Assembly (NCBI RefSeq): GCF_000151315.2
Contig: NW_011887302.1
Coordinates: 1,164,913 to 1,228,912, forward strand
Reading direction: 5' to 3'
Length of the DNA stretch: 64,000 bases
Source: Capsaspora owczarzaki ATCC 30864
Taxonomy: Eukaryota; Opisthokonta; Filasterea
The position numbers were made by a program, and so were the translations under genes. Positions 37,203 through 48,900 of the stretch are shown one piece after another. Under the pieces are notes generated by a model, which saw only the letters and a list, made by a program, of their open reading frames with translations, made no database searches and was not told the DNA's origin. The first letter of the stretch is position 1. Each line of letters begins with the position of its first letter.

Positions 37203-38774
37203 TCAGACAAACGTTTGCAGAAACTCGCCCAGCTCAAACTGCTGAATGCGTTGCCGACAGATTGGACATGCAGCGGCCTGGGTGCGCTCGAGCAGCGACA
37301 GGGCGCACGTCTCGCAGACACATGCGTGACGGCAAGGAAGCAGCATGGCGGTGGGCTCGGCATCTCGACAAACGGTGCACTGGCGGTGGTTGGCGGACGA
37401 GTTGGAATGTTCGTCCGAGGTTGCGGACGCGTCCTGGAGTTGCCGAAAACACGCATCAAAGCTCGGGCGGGCAGCAGCGACAGGCAGGGTGCACTTTTGC
37501 GCCAAGGTCCACACGAGATTGACGCTGTTGAGAGCGGCAGGGGAACGAGTCAGATGGCGATCGGGCTCCCAACGTGAGCTGGCACTTTGCAAGCGCGAAC
37601 CAAGGACGCGCGCGTGTTCCCCGGTACAAAGCTCTGCAAGAACCATCCCAAAGCCATGGACGTCCGTCTTACGCGAGAGATGGCCGGTGGCTGCGAGCTG
37701 CGGGCACAGGTAGTACTGGGTGCCCAGCGTTTTGCCGGCGCGAACAATGCAATGCTCGTTGTCGCCCAAACGCGCGTCGCGCATGGGGATGGTTCGCGAA
37801 AGCCCAAAGTCGGCGAGCTTGGCCGAGTGCGCTGCGTCCAGCAGCACGTTGTCCGATTTGACGTCCAGGTGCATCAATGGCATGTGCGGAACGAGGCGCT
37901 GCAGAAAGACCAAGGCGGATGCGATATCGAGGGAAATCGACAGACGACGCGCCCAGTCGAGGTCTGCAGGCCTGACGTCCAGACACAGACGTAGAGTGCC
38001 GTGAGCCGCATAGTCCAGCACAAGGAGCACGTCGTTCTCGTCGACGGCGTACGCCAGGAGCGCCACGACCGCTGGATGGCGGTACCGAGACAGCGCTTGG
38101 ATCTCTGTCGACGCGAGATCGAGTGCCGTGCGATGCGCCATCCGCGAATCGAGCCTCTTGATGGCGACACGCGTTCCATGGAGCACGCCCGAGTGGACTG
38201 TGCCGAACGCACCGCGGCCCAGCACTGTCGAGGGAGCAAAGTTGCTCGTTGCCGCGCGCAGCGTTGACACGGTCGTCTGCGGCACATGCGCGCACCATGC
38301 GCCAGGCTGGGCTGCCCGCGACTGGTGCGCTTCGCCTGACGACGCCAGCGCTTGAGACGGAAGCAGCGGCGCTGGAGCGGCGCCGAGAGCTCGGTCCTGG
38401 TGGAGCAGCCGATTGGGCGCCAAAACTCGACCGGCAACTGGCGTTGATCTGATCTGCGACTCGTGTGCGCCACCTTCGTCCGCGCTCACTGCGCCAGATC
38501 GCTCGATAGTGACTGCTTGTGCGATGGGATGAGCGGCAGTGGCGTGCGATGGATGCAGGGCGGACTGCGCTGGTTGAGGCGGCGCGATCGCTGTTTCGCG
38601 TTGAATCTGAATCACGCTCGACAAGTCGCTCCTCGCGGTTGGATTCAACGCGACTGGTGCGAGTGCAGCGGCTTCAGCGATTGAACCGCGGGTGCTCTGT
38701 GCCGGCCGTTGTGAAGCGGGAGGCTGCGAGGTCGTCGTCGTTGTCGTTGTCGTTGTCGTTCGCTGATTCTCCAT
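37203..38774 (-). CDS. protein kinase (TKL/IRAK-like) fused to C-terminal RING finger
   Basis: Intronless, 523 residues from MENQRTTTT. Residues 1-165 are low-complexity. The kinase domain runs about 170-440: glycine loop LGRGAFGTVHSGV, Lys in VAIKRL, catalytic loop HLDVKSDNVLLD, DFGLS, and subdomain VIII GTQYYLCPQ in place of APE. The catalytic loop has Leu where RD kinases have Arg, so it is non-RD, as in IRAK/Pelle-type kinases, but Lys, Asp and the DFG are present, so activity is likely. The C-terminus has a C3HC4 RING (CTVCRDAEPTAMLLPCRHAC, then CPICRQRI), implying E3 ubiquitin ligase activity. Joining the two in one chain suggests a signalling kinase that ubiquitinates partners or itself. 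An upstream in-frame Met (MLLVSCKLNL) would add 21 residues. Confidence 0.87.
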   Translation of the reverse strand: MENQRTTTTTTTTTTSQPPASQRPAQSTRGSIAEAAALAPVALNPTARSDLSSVIQIQRETAIAPPQPAQSALHPSHATAAHPIAQAVTIERSGAVSADEGGAHESQIRSTPVAGRVLAPNRLLHQDRALGAAPAPLLPSQALASSGEAHQSRAAQPGAWCAHVPQTTVSTLRAATSNFAPSTVLGRGAFGTVHSGVLHGTRVAIKRLDSRMAHRTALDLASTEIQALSRYRHPAVVALLAYAVDENDVLLVLDYAAHGTLRLCLDVRPADLDWARRLSISLDIASALVFLQRLVPHMPLMHLDVKSDNVLLDAAHSAKLADFGLSRTIPMRDARLGDNEHCIVRAGKTLGTQYYLCPQLAATGHLSRKTDVHGFGMVLAELCTGEHARVLGSRLQSASSRWEPDRHLTRSPAALNSVNLVWTLAQKCTLPVAAARPSFDACFRQLQDASATSDEHSNSSANHRQCTVCRDAEPTAMLLPCRHACVCETCALSLLERTQAAACPICRQRIQQFELGEFLQTFV

Positions 38775-39197
38775 CACAAACAATGAATCAAGATTGAGTT
38801 TGCATGAAACGAGAAGCATTTCCAAACCATCTCTGCGATCTGTGCCCTCTGTCAAACCCCGATGCTTGATGTTGTGTATCGCTGTCAGTTCCTCCTCTTG
38901 GTGGAAAAAAAGGCCTTTCATTGTGAGGATAAAAGCACAAGACATACAAGCACACCAAAAAACACACAGACGCACACACAAACAGCACACAGTCAAAAAT
39001 GCGACAAAATAAAAAAAAAGGAATCAGGCATTGTACACATGGCAAAACACCAAAAATCAAACAAAAGGCGCAAACAGAACAGAGAACCCCGTTTGCAATC
39101 ACAACCCGAAGCACACAAACCAACAACCGCTGCTGGCGGTGAGGAAAGTGCGACCAGTTCCCAGAAGAAGACAACAACAAACTGAAAAAAAATGTTG
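38775..39197. other. intergenic region
   Basis: 423 bases between two minus-strand genes. Acidic and CA-rich simple sequence (ACACACAGACGCACACACAAAC near 38965-38985) and short A runs, with no gene recognised. Confidence 0.5.
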
Positions 39198-40382
39198 TTA
39201 ACGACGGCCAATGCGGACGGGTCTTGGTCCCGGTGGGGTGACAGCGGGTGTAGCCTTGAAGTTGGTGACGGGAGATGAGCTGCCGCTAAACTGTGAGAGG
39301 GCAGCGGCAACAGCGCCGCCAGACGCAGGTCGGGGAACCGGGGAGCCGCCGACTGGCGAGCTTGCGCCAGAGGAGCCGAGGAAGCTGCCGGGGATTTGGA
39401 TTTTGCCGGGGCGGCTTGCGCTGTCACGACGGCCGACCGGCGGATGGTCGTCGAGGCTGAGTGCGTGCAAGGCAGCGGCCGGTGAGGCGGGAGCAGGCGA
39501 TGATGCGCCTGCGGGGGAGGCGGGTGCGGGTGCCGGGGATGCATCGCCGCCATTGCTGACGGGCGTGGAAGATTTGGCAGGGGAGCCAAAGGCGGCAGCG
39601 GCTTCGGCGCGATCCTCCTCGACCCGTGAGCGAGCGGCATCGGCAGCGGCCAGAATTTGGGAGACATCGATCGGCTCCGAGCCAGCGGGCACGATGAGCT
39701 GGGTGTCGCCGAGGACGTGCTCGTGGCGTGGAATCTGCGACATGTTGGAAGCACGGAAGACCTCGCCCGAGATGCCGCCGCAGAGGGAGGCGAGCGTGCG
39801 ACCAGGCGTCACCAAAAACCGCAAGAGCGAGGACACGTAGAGCGAATTCCGGCTGTCGTTGCTGGTCTCCTTGTAGTATGTGTTTGGTGCGGATGCCTGG
39901 GCAACAAGCATGGAAAGGGCGGGAGTCACCTTCGCAAGGCCTTTCGCGGGCGGAGTGGCCCACTGGCTGACGAGGCTGACGCCATTCTCGGCAGCGGCCG
40001 AGAGAATGACCAGGTTGAACGGGTTGCCCGCGCCGCCCATCATGCCGACGACCGAGTCGAGTGGAATGGAAACATTGGCAAGATCGTCTGCATCCTCGGG
40101 GAAGGAGGAAGCGCCTGCAGGCAGCAGGTAGTTTTCGCCTAGTTGCTGGACGCTGTGGCCAAAGAAGGCGAAAATGCCCTGGTTTCCTGTTGACGAGAGC
40201 GCTTGGATGAACACGTCTATTGCGCCGGTAATGTCGTCGCGTGTGGCGTCCAGCAGCAGCGAGCCCGTGCTGCCGATCGCGTTGAGCAGTGCGTCAACGT
40301 CCTGCGCGTCCTGCTTTGCAAACTTGAGTTCGGCGTCGCCCGGGTAGTTGTTGATGCCGATGATGAGGTGGCTCAGCGACAT
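39198..40382 (-). CDS. caspase-fold (C14-like) protein, predicted catalytically inactive
   Basis: Intronless, 394 residues. Residues 1-250 fit the caspase/metacaspase fold: first strand LIIGINNYPGDAELKFAKQD, then AFFGHSVQQLGENYLLP carrying the His (His76) of the catalytic pair, and NLVILSAAAENGVS where active enzymes have the LxxDACRxN strand. Here the Cys position is Ala (about residue 130) and the preceding Asp is Ser, so proteolysis by the usual mechanism is not expected. Residues 250-394 are an Ala/Pro/Ser-rich tail ending RPVRIGRR. Pseudo-caspases elsewhere regulate active relatives by pairing with them; a similar role here is inference. The fold call rests on motif spacing and could be tested by structure prediction. 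Confidence 0.68.
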   Translation of the reverse strand: MSLSHLIIGINNYPGDAELKFAKQDAQDVDALLNAIGSTGSLLLDATRDDITGAIDVFIQALSSTGNQGIFAFFGHSVQQLGENYLLPAGASSFPEDADDLANVSIPLDSVVGMMGGAGNPFNLVILSAAAENGVSLVSQWATPPAKGLAKVTPALSMLVAQASAPNTYYKETSNDSRNSLYVSSLLRFLVTPGRTLASLCGGISGEVFRASNMSQIPRHEHVLGDTQLIVPAGSEPIDVSQILAAADAARSRVEEDRAEAAAAFGSPAKSSTPVSNGGDASPAPAPASPAGASSPAPASPAAALHALSLDDHPPVGRRDSASRPGKIQIPGSFLGSSGASSPVGGSPVPRPASGGAVAAALSQFSGSSSPVTNFKATPAVTPPGPRPVRIGRR

Positions 40383-41824
40383 GGTTGCTTTGGGTTTGTT
40401 GTTTTGTTGGGTTGTGTGTGTAGCTTGGCCGAAAACCGTCAACCGTTTTGAAGCAAGTGGGGGGTTGTGCCTTGACACTCGGAAGGGGAGGGGGGTTTTT
40501 ACAAAGTAGCGCACACTCTTGGGGAATGTGAGATGCACGAAAACAAGGAATGCTGGAACGAAGCGGTAGTGTCCGAGACCTGCCTCTGTGAGCGAAACAC
40601 AAGTTGAAGTGAAGAGAGTGAGCGAGACCATTGCAACTGAGAGACAACAGCCAAGTCACAAATCGCAGCAACATCATCATCATCATCATCACCGTCGCCT
40701 TCCATCCATCCACATCTCAAGCATGTCTACTTTGGTCTGCTGTGTGGTGTCGAAGTCGAAGGTTGACTGTTCGACCCGATCAACCCCCCAATTCCACTCC
40801 ACTCCACTCCACTCCACACAAACCACCGCTTTTTTTGATGTCGCTCTGATTTCATTGCTTTGAAGTCGTCAACGAACAAAATCGCAACGAAATCGCAACG
40901 AAATCGAAGCGAGGTTTGAAAAATAAAAAAATGATCGGAAACAAAGGAATCAATATTGGAAAAAAAAAAAAAACGAGTTTTTTTCAAATAAAATAAAAAA
41001 AAAAAGAAAACGATGGTTTTTTGAATCGTGGAAAGCAAAAGAAGAAGGACGTTGTGAGGGGGACGAACAGAGAGACACACATTGAATGTGACAAGGAAAA
41101 GTGGGACGAAGGGCGAAGCGGAGGGGGGGGAAGAGCAGCGGCAGGAGAGAAACACAAGGCGGAAAGAACGAAATCAAAAAAGATGGAAACAGAAAGGTTC
41201 GTGGGGCGGGTGAAGGAAAAGATACCCAGCTCGAGTCCGGATAGTGAGTGGTAGAGTATGGGAAAACTCGCGCTTGTCCGTTTTCAACTTGAAAAAAAAA
41301 CAAAAAAAAAAACAATAACAGTTGCTGGGTGTGCTGCGCCTCCCCCCATTGCCCCACATCTCCCTCATCGCGAGGCCAGGCCACAAAAACCACTCGCATG
41401 GCGACACCATCACGACAGGAGACACACGTGGAGCGGACGCCGCCCAAAGTCCCCCCAATCGCAAGCGAACCAAAAAGCGCTGTTGGAGCAAACCGGCAAT
41501 GCAATCTCATTCAAAACGAGGTTTTTTGTATTTTATTTTGTTTTGGCTTGTGTTTGATTACCTCACAATTTCAGGGAAAACGACTGAGAAAACAAAACAA
41601 AGAGTCAAAATGAAAGAGGAAATTGTAATGAACAATTGTGTGGTGCTTTTGGATGAACAGTGAGAATGGAGCATTTGAACCACGAGAGAATCAATTCACC
41701 GACCGCAACACAAGCCCAACCACCGTGTAGCAACAGTACTCTTTGTGCAGCTTTTTTGACGCAAAAGCCACAACAAAACAAAACGAAAACACATTCAGTA
41801 TGATCAGAGCGAGCAAGCGAGCGG
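40383..41824. other. intergenic region, homopolymer-rich
   Basis: 1.44 kb between the caspase-like start and the NOL9 stop, both minus. Includes a (CAT)n stretch at 40671-40690, CCACTCCACTCCACTC near 40796-40816 and several A runs. No coding exon supported. Confidence 0.5.
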
Positions 41825-44741
41825 CTATTCGTTCTTGCGCCGTTGCAGGTTTTTGCGGTTTTTCCGAACACCTCCACCGGCCAGAATGGAAGGGAAGGCA
41901 AAGGTCATGTAGGGAGCATCCGCGAGTGATTCCTAAGTCACAGAAGCAGGAAGATAGGAGATTAGATGCAGTCATTCGAGGAGCAAAATTCACCTGGAAA
42001 ACGTACCTTCAGCAACAACGTCGTTGGAAGCTCAAGACTCGTTCGCGTCAGAATACCAACATGCCCAAGCAACGCTAGTGGGACGGGGGTTGAAATGTAA
42101 AAGAGCTGATTGACTGGGTCGATGCCACGAACAATTCCTGTGTGACAACAAACGTTGGGAAATCAGTATCTCGACCGCAAACTGCAAACTCCCCCTGGCA
42201 ACAAAAAAGCACACTCGATAGCGTACCCAATCCAATGCAGGGGCTTTGTGGAGTGGAGGCAAGAATTTGGGGCGAGGTCGCGCTAAACTCGCCGAGATCA
42301 AAGGCGAGGGCACTGTCGTCATGCTTGAGCAAGCCTACCACGCTGACATTGAACGCAAACAGAACTTGGCTGGGCGGAACCTCTGCGTGCATGACACGCA
42401 GTTGGACTGCAGACCACGGAACCGCGTACGGGACGAGATGCAAGAGCGACTCTGCGACGGAACTCTCCTCGAAATTGCCGTCAACAACGCCCGAGTCTTG
42501 CAGTGTCAGGAAGTAGATGGAAAATTGAAGATTGCGGAGCTGGTTTGCTCCGAGAGGCGGCGGCAACGTCACGCGCTGATGGACAGGAATGCCCGAGGTG
42601 GATTCGGCCGACCAAGGGGTCCTGAGCATTTGGTGAATCGCCGGTGCCTCGTGCATGGGAGGAAACGCGACGCCGCCAGCGTTCGAGAGAATGCGTGAGA
42701 CGGGTGCCTGGAGAATGTCAGTGTCCAGAATGGGCAAGTTTTTCGCGGGCATGTTGGTAAAGAACTGTGCAATGTGGGATGGACGGCTAAAGCAGAGGAC
42801 ATCGAGAATGAGATCGAGTCCAAGACCTGTTGCAAGAGAATGAGAGCAAACAAAAAAAAAGGGGGGGGGAACCGAACGGACGGTAAGTAAGTTGTCATCG
42901 CGAAAGAGTGTGTTCGCGGACACACTGACCTTTGACCCATCCATGCGTATTGATAATTAGAGGAAGCTGGGGTTGTGTAGCTGCGAGCTCTTGGTATTGC
43001 TCGAGTAATGCCAGAACGGCTTCAAGGTAGGCCTCTGGGTCGGATTTCGCCGACGACTCTCCAATGCAAAACGCGCTGCGGCCAATGACAGCAAATGAGC
43101 AAGCGTAAACAATGCTGAAATCAATGCGAGTTGCGCAAGCAAGAAAACGAGACGTACAGGTCTGGTTGCTGCAAGTGCGTGAAGGATGGACCTGCGAAAC
43201 GCAAAAGATAAACGAGATGAGCATGTGGAAACGTTGGGGAGAACTGGAATGAGTGAAACGCAGCCGTACCAAAACAAGGCTCTGTCACAATATTGAGGGC
43301 CACAAAGCCGCTAGGTGTGAACTCGCATTGGCCAGGATCGGTCTCGATATACGCCACCGCTGGGTAGCTACAGTAGGAGCAGATGATTTAGTACCTTGAT
43401 GCACAACAAGCAACTCAACTGCAGTCGAAATCTTACTGGTCGAGCAATACGTTCACTAAGAATCGGCACAGCGTCGATTTGCCGACATCTTTGCCACCGC
43501 ATGCAAGAATAACAGGTGGATCTGTGAGGGTGTCGAATGTTGTACACAAAGCAATCATAGAGTGAGGCACATCTTAAAGATGTTTTCAAGACTTTCCCTT
43601 GAAAGGCGTTACCAGGTCGAGAATATCTGTGCGCAACGAGTCCGTCCGCCAATTGGGACCATGACGGCGGAACACTGAACAAGGGTATCCGGTGATCCAA
43701 ACGGAGCTGTCAGACAAAGGTTAGTCGCAGAACTGACCCGACGACACCACAAGCAAAAACCAAGAAAGACGCTCTTGTAAAATCTTACTCCAAAAGCAGA
43801 CTCGATGTGCAGTGAGAAACTCAAATCGGACGGGAATTGACGCTGCATGACATCGTGTCAGTAATCATTATCACATCACCCAAGTCAAGTCTTCGCCAAA
43901 GGGCAGAACACAATCCGTACCTGGGATCCAAACACTGTGTACGCCTGGCCAAGCGCAGTCGTCACGCGACGAGCAGCCGAAATGTACGCTTGCACAAGCA
44001 GCACCGTGTCTGTCGTAGCTATAGATGGAATGGCGGTCGCAACACGCTCCTGCCACCTGGCAAATTCATCGTGCTCGTCGTCGGATTGAAGCGGTGTGCC
44101 GTTTACGTCCATTGGCTCGCTAGTGCTCATCCGACGAGCGCGCGAGCTCTTGGCGAATGCATTGTGCGTGGTCGTTGGCTCGTTTTCCGTTGGATTGAGA
44201 GCGGTACAAGTGGTGAGACTCGCTGCCAGCGTTGAATGCAACGGATGCCATCGGAGCGAGATTGGTCCTCGTGGAGCTGCGGTGCTCGACGAAGGCGTGT
44301 GATTGGCGCCAGTCGACCGTTCCTGGGTGTGTTTGGTCTTGCTTTTCACACTGGATGACGCGTGATGGACTGCGGTGCTGGTGGTAGCGGCGGCGGAGGT
44401 CGGCTGGGGCGATCGCAGCACGCTCCCGAGCACAGCCAGCTGTCCCGCCAGCACGCAGAGCCGCAGTTCGCCTAGAAAGATGAATGTCTGTGTTCAGCAA
44501 GTGCATGGGGTTGGTTTGAGTGAGTGCGAGGGCCGATTGGGGACGCAGGGCATGCAGCCTGCGGGCCTCGTGGACCAACCTCGCCAGGAGACAGCACGAT
44601 CGCAGTGGTCGCAGGCTCGACGGCAGCAGCTGGATCCGCGACGAGTGCTGATGATGATGATGATGAGGATGGAGTGGGTGGTTGTGGTGGTGCTGCTGAT
44701 TTGGTGGCGATCGGTGGAAGCACCAACGGGACGACTCGCAT
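41825..44741 (-). CDS. NOL9: polynucleotide 5'-hydroxyl kinase NOL9/GRC3
   Basis: Eleven exons, 44741-44580, 44487-43921, 43842-43789, 43706-43613, 43521-43437, 43367-43270, 43191-43158, 43075-42930, 42826-42227, 42137-42007 and 41932-41825, close to 692 residues. The kinase core carries the Walker A motif ILACGGKDVGKSTLCRFLVN (Lys307-Ser308) and YIETDPGQCEFTPSGFVALN, matching the NOL9 LEGDLGQTEFTPPG segment. A GPSFTHLQQPD motif and LIINTHGWVKG precede a C-terminal domain that ends in a basic tail (GGGVRKNRKNLQRRKNE). NOL9/GRC3 phosphorylates the 5' end of the 26S pre-rRNA after ITS2 cleavage, acting with LAS1 in the nucleolus. The N-terminus (TFIFLGELRLCVLAGQLAVLG) matches the NOL9 N-terminal beta domain. 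Confidence 0.92.
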
Positions 44742-45944
44742 GTTTGGAGGTCGTCGAATCTGAATCAAAAACTGAGACTGACTGAGCAAACAATGGGCGA
44801 TATGTGTCTGAGAGTGAGATTGAGCGAATGGGATCTGCAGGTGCTCTGAGTTGCTCTGAGTTTCAATTTGACCAGTTTCCGGCTGACTTGGTTGTTACCC
44901 CTGTGCTGCAGCCGCAACACACCTCGGTTCATCTACTTTGCGTCTACTTGTGCCTCATCCTTTCGAGTGTCACAATCCAGGCGGTACAATGCAACGCTTT
45001 GACGAAGCTTCCGCTCACACTCTGGTGCTTGTTCCATGATCCTGATTCATTCACCTTCTCTCCGCGGTACGTTTGTCGATCATTCAGCGGCTTTTTTTCT
45101 TGTTTCTCCAACTCTCCGACTCGCTTGCAGCCGAATGCGATGATGATGCTGATGATCCACTCTTTCTTGTTGTTCTTGTTGTTGTTGTTGTTGTTTGGTC
45201 GATTTGTTCGCACTTTTAGGCCGCAGCAAGCGAGTAAGCCACAAAACGCAATCTCACTCACAGAAGACCACAGCATCCCGCTTTGTTTACACTCCTTGCT
45301 TGCATCCATATTGCAAAAGGGGGGGGGTAGTGAGCGGGAGGGATGACAGAGCCTCAGTCACCCCACGGATGGCGAAGAGTACCAGCGGTCACCCCCTCTC
45401 TCTCTCTCTCTCCCTCTCTCTCTCCCTCTCTCTTCCCCGTAAATCTCTCTCCCTCTCGCTTTTGTTTCAAGCAATGTTGCTCGTGCGTCCCTCAGTCCAG
45501 AATGCGATCGAGTGAGCACCCGCTGGGGTTTTGCTTTCCAATCCGCCAAATTAACAAACCCCCACATATGGGAGGACCCGCTCACCCACCAAATACCCAA
45601 ATACGTATCGCTCGCCATCACTCACTCACTATCACGATAGTAGATCACGATCACGATCACGATCACGCTGTTGCTTTGGCTGCTTTTGCTTCGAATGTTG
45701 CTTGTGTTCAATCTGAGCCAATGACACGGAGCGGATGGGAATTGGTCGACGATCGTGGTTGGACTTTGGTTGTTATGGGGAAGCTACCAATTTGAATCCC
45801 ACACTCAACTCACTCACTCACTCACTCACTCACTCACTCACTCACTCACTCACTCACTCACTCACTCACTCACTCATTCACTCACTCACTCACTCACTCA
45901 CTCACTCACTCTCTGTTGGATTCACTCACAGAAGACCCGAAACG
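44742..45944. other. divergent intergenic region with tetranucleotide repeat
   Basis: 1.2 kb between the NOL9 start (minus) and the receptor kinase start (plus). Holds a CT-rich tract (45397-45460), a CACGAT repeat (45640-45665) and the (ACTC)n array listed separately. An open frame at 44804-45346 has no recognisable content. Confidence 0.5.
45802..45911 (+). repeat. (CTCA)n tetranucleotide microsatellite
   Basis: About 110 bases of CTCA units, interrupted once (CATT), ending 34 bases before the receptor kinase ATG. It is followed by GGATTCACTCACAG, which looks like an intron 3' end. The unit itself contains CTCAC, the apparent branch-point box used by introns in this window. Confidence 0.95.
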
Positions 45945-48900
45945 ATGACAGCAAGCAAGATCGCCTTCGCTCAGCTCCTACCAATGATGCTGCTGCTGCT
46001 GCTTGTTGTTGGTGTGATAAATCACATCCCGTTGGCGCAAGCAGCGAATGCTTGTGGCACGGGCGGCGTGTGCGTTTGTACGGGAGTGGCGGTCGATTGC
46101 AGCTCCAAATCGCTCACGGCCATCCCAAGCGCAATCCCAGCCAGCACACAACACCTGTACGTGTTGATGTTGATGGCCGTCGAATTTGCCATGAATTTGA
46201 AGCATCACCCCCTCTGTCTCTCTCTGACTGCTGATTTTTGGCGTAACGGTCGATCTAGGAATTTGTTCAACAACCACATCGCCAGCGTTTCTGCGAGTGC
46301 ATTCGCAGGCCTGACTTCGCTGACCTACCTGTAAGTTGCGCAATACCGTAAAAGTCGTGCATATTCACTCACATCAATGGCTCACTCGGTGTCTGTAGAT
46401 CTCTGGAAAGCAACGCAATCACCAGCATTCCCGACACGGCATTCGCAGACCTGACTGCGCTGAATTGGTTGTACGCAAATCGACCAAAGAAGTGCACAGT
46501 GTCAGAAGCACCAACAGCTTACGAGCGCTTGCGATCTCAATTCTGTAGACTAATGACAAGCAACTTTCTCACCAGCCTTTCTGCAAGTACATTTGCCGGC
46601 CTAACTGCGGTAACAGTATTGTAAGACAGCTCGGTTCGTGAAGAAATCGCACACGCACAAACGGCTCACTCGTTTGCCCCTCGATGTCTAGGTCTCTGTT
46701 CCAAAACGAGCTCACCAGCATTCCCTCAAACTTATTCACCGATCTTACTGCGCTGAGGCAATTGTAAGCATTCATCATAAACATGAATCATCACACTCAA
46801 ACGGCTCACTCGGTTTGCGACTCTACCTTGTAGGAATCTGGGCTACAACGATCTCACCAGTCTTCCCCTTTCTGCATTCACTGGGCTGACTGCACTGAAT
46901 ATCTTGTAAGCCAGCAACGACCTGAAGAATCCACCACACACAACCCGCTCATTCTTTGATGATTTCATCTCCAGATCTCTGCATCGGAATCAAATCACCA
47001 CCGTTCCTGCCAACATGTTCCCAGGCCTTAGTGCACTGAAGGAATTGTAAGGAAGCAAAATAGTGAAGTACCACGCATACACGCACACAGCTCACTTGTT
47101 GGCAACTCTATCTGCAGATATCTGCACCAAAACCAGATCACCAGCGTTTCTGCAAACGCATTCACAGGCCTGAACACGCTGACTTCCTTGTAAGCGAGCC
47201 GCTTTCATTGCATGTATTCGATTTGCCTCTTACTTTGCGGTACTTGCAGGTACTTGGGGAACAATCCCTTCACCACTTTGCCGCCCGGTCTGTTCAAGGG
47301 CCTTTCCAATAGCTTGTTTTTGTCGGATTCATCCCAATCACTAAGCCCCAACAGCTTTACTGTCGCTCCGCCCGGCACATACGGCACAGCAACCAATCCA
47401 ACCAGTACGTAAAGCGTTCACTGCAATCCTTCCACGTGATGGGTTCATTGACATTTTGTGCTACAGAGTGTGATACAGCGTGTGCGACCTGCTATGGCGC
47501 GGGGTCCGGTGCGTGTTGCTTTACCAATTGCCTGTTTTGCACGTCGTCCGCCGTGTGCTCTCAGTGCTATGATGGATACGTTATGATGGACAGCTACTGC
47601 CTCGCATCCGCTGCCACCAACGCAACGATCGCCTCCGTCGCTTCAGTCGCGTCCATCGCCTCTACCTCGGTTGCATCGGTTGCATCCATCGCCTCTACCT
47701 CTGTTGCTTCAGCTGCGTCAGCCGCGACAATGGCATCGATCGCCTCGGCCGTTTCAGCCGCGTCCTCGCAATCTGCCTTGGCTGCCTCGGCTGCCTCGAC
47801 CAGATCTGCATCAGTTGCGTCGCGTGTTTCCGCCACGTCTGTACTGTGGGCGACGTATGCTTCCAGAGCTAGTGCTTCCTCAGTATCGCAGGCATCCGCA
47901 TCTGTCGCTTCCGGTGTCTCCGCTAGCTCGGCATCCTTTGCTTCCATTGTTACTGCATCTTCTGCCTCGCAAGCGTCTGCATCTGTCGCATCTGCTGTCT
48001 CTGCTACCTCAGCGCTCTCGGCCTCGTTTGCTTCCATCGCTACTGCATCTTTCGCGTCCATTGCCTCACAGGCGTCCGCATCTGTCGCTTCGGACGTTTC
48101 TGCTACTTCGGCGCGCTCGGCCTCTGCTGCGTCAACTGCATCGGCATCAGTCGCATCTGTTGCATCAACCGCATCGGCATCTGCTGCATCCGTAGCATCC
48201 TCTATTGCAAATCGTGGCGGTGGCGGCTCCGACGACTCATCTTCATCGTCAGTCATTATCATCGCCGCTGTTGTGGCGGCTCTTGCAGTTATTGTCATAC
48301 TTGCCCTGGTATTCATCGTGTTGCGGCGCCGACGCACCCAGGGTTCAATCAGGCGACCGAAGGACTCTACTGGTCCCATTCACGAGGAGGCTATTGAAAT
48401 GACAATCTCTCCTCTGAACCATTCGACTCGATCTCAGAGAGAGGAGGAGATTTCAGCGTATGCCGTGGTCGGTCAAAAACAGCCAGAACCGTTGTACCAG
48501 GCTATCTCGACAACTGCCACAGAGGTGGTCTACGACTATGCGAGCGCATATGTTGCCGGTAGCAACTCTCGTCGTGTTCGTGATGGCTTGACGATCGTGA
48601 AGCACCTTGCCAGTGGCAACTTTGGCGATGTGGCGCTGGGTCAACTGCCGTTCAGCGTGTTGCCCCCGCGAGCTCAAAACTTGCTCGGACCCACGACGTC
48701 CGAAACCGTGCAAGTTGCAGTCAAGTCTCTCAAGTCCAACGCAGATGAGAAGTCCAGCAAGGACTTTGAAAGCGAGGCGAAATTGATGGCTCCGTTTGTG
48801 CATCCGAATGTCGTGCGCTTGCTTGCGGCTCTAGTAGAGTCCGAGCCGCATCTCGTTCTGTTGGAGTTTGTGCAGTACGGCGACCTGCGTACACTGCTGC

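Noticed and set aside
43837-44235. Plus-strand frame opposite NOL9 exon 2
   Set aside because: Antisense of a phase-consistent eleven-exon gene; no features of its own.
44804-45346. 180-residue plus-strand frame upstream of the receptor kinase
   Set aside because: Composition of translated pyrimidine-rich intergenic DNA; ends in CT repeat, no homologous motif.
45802-45911. CRISPR-like array
   Set aside because: Unit is a 4-base microsatellite without spacers, in a eukaryotic genome.
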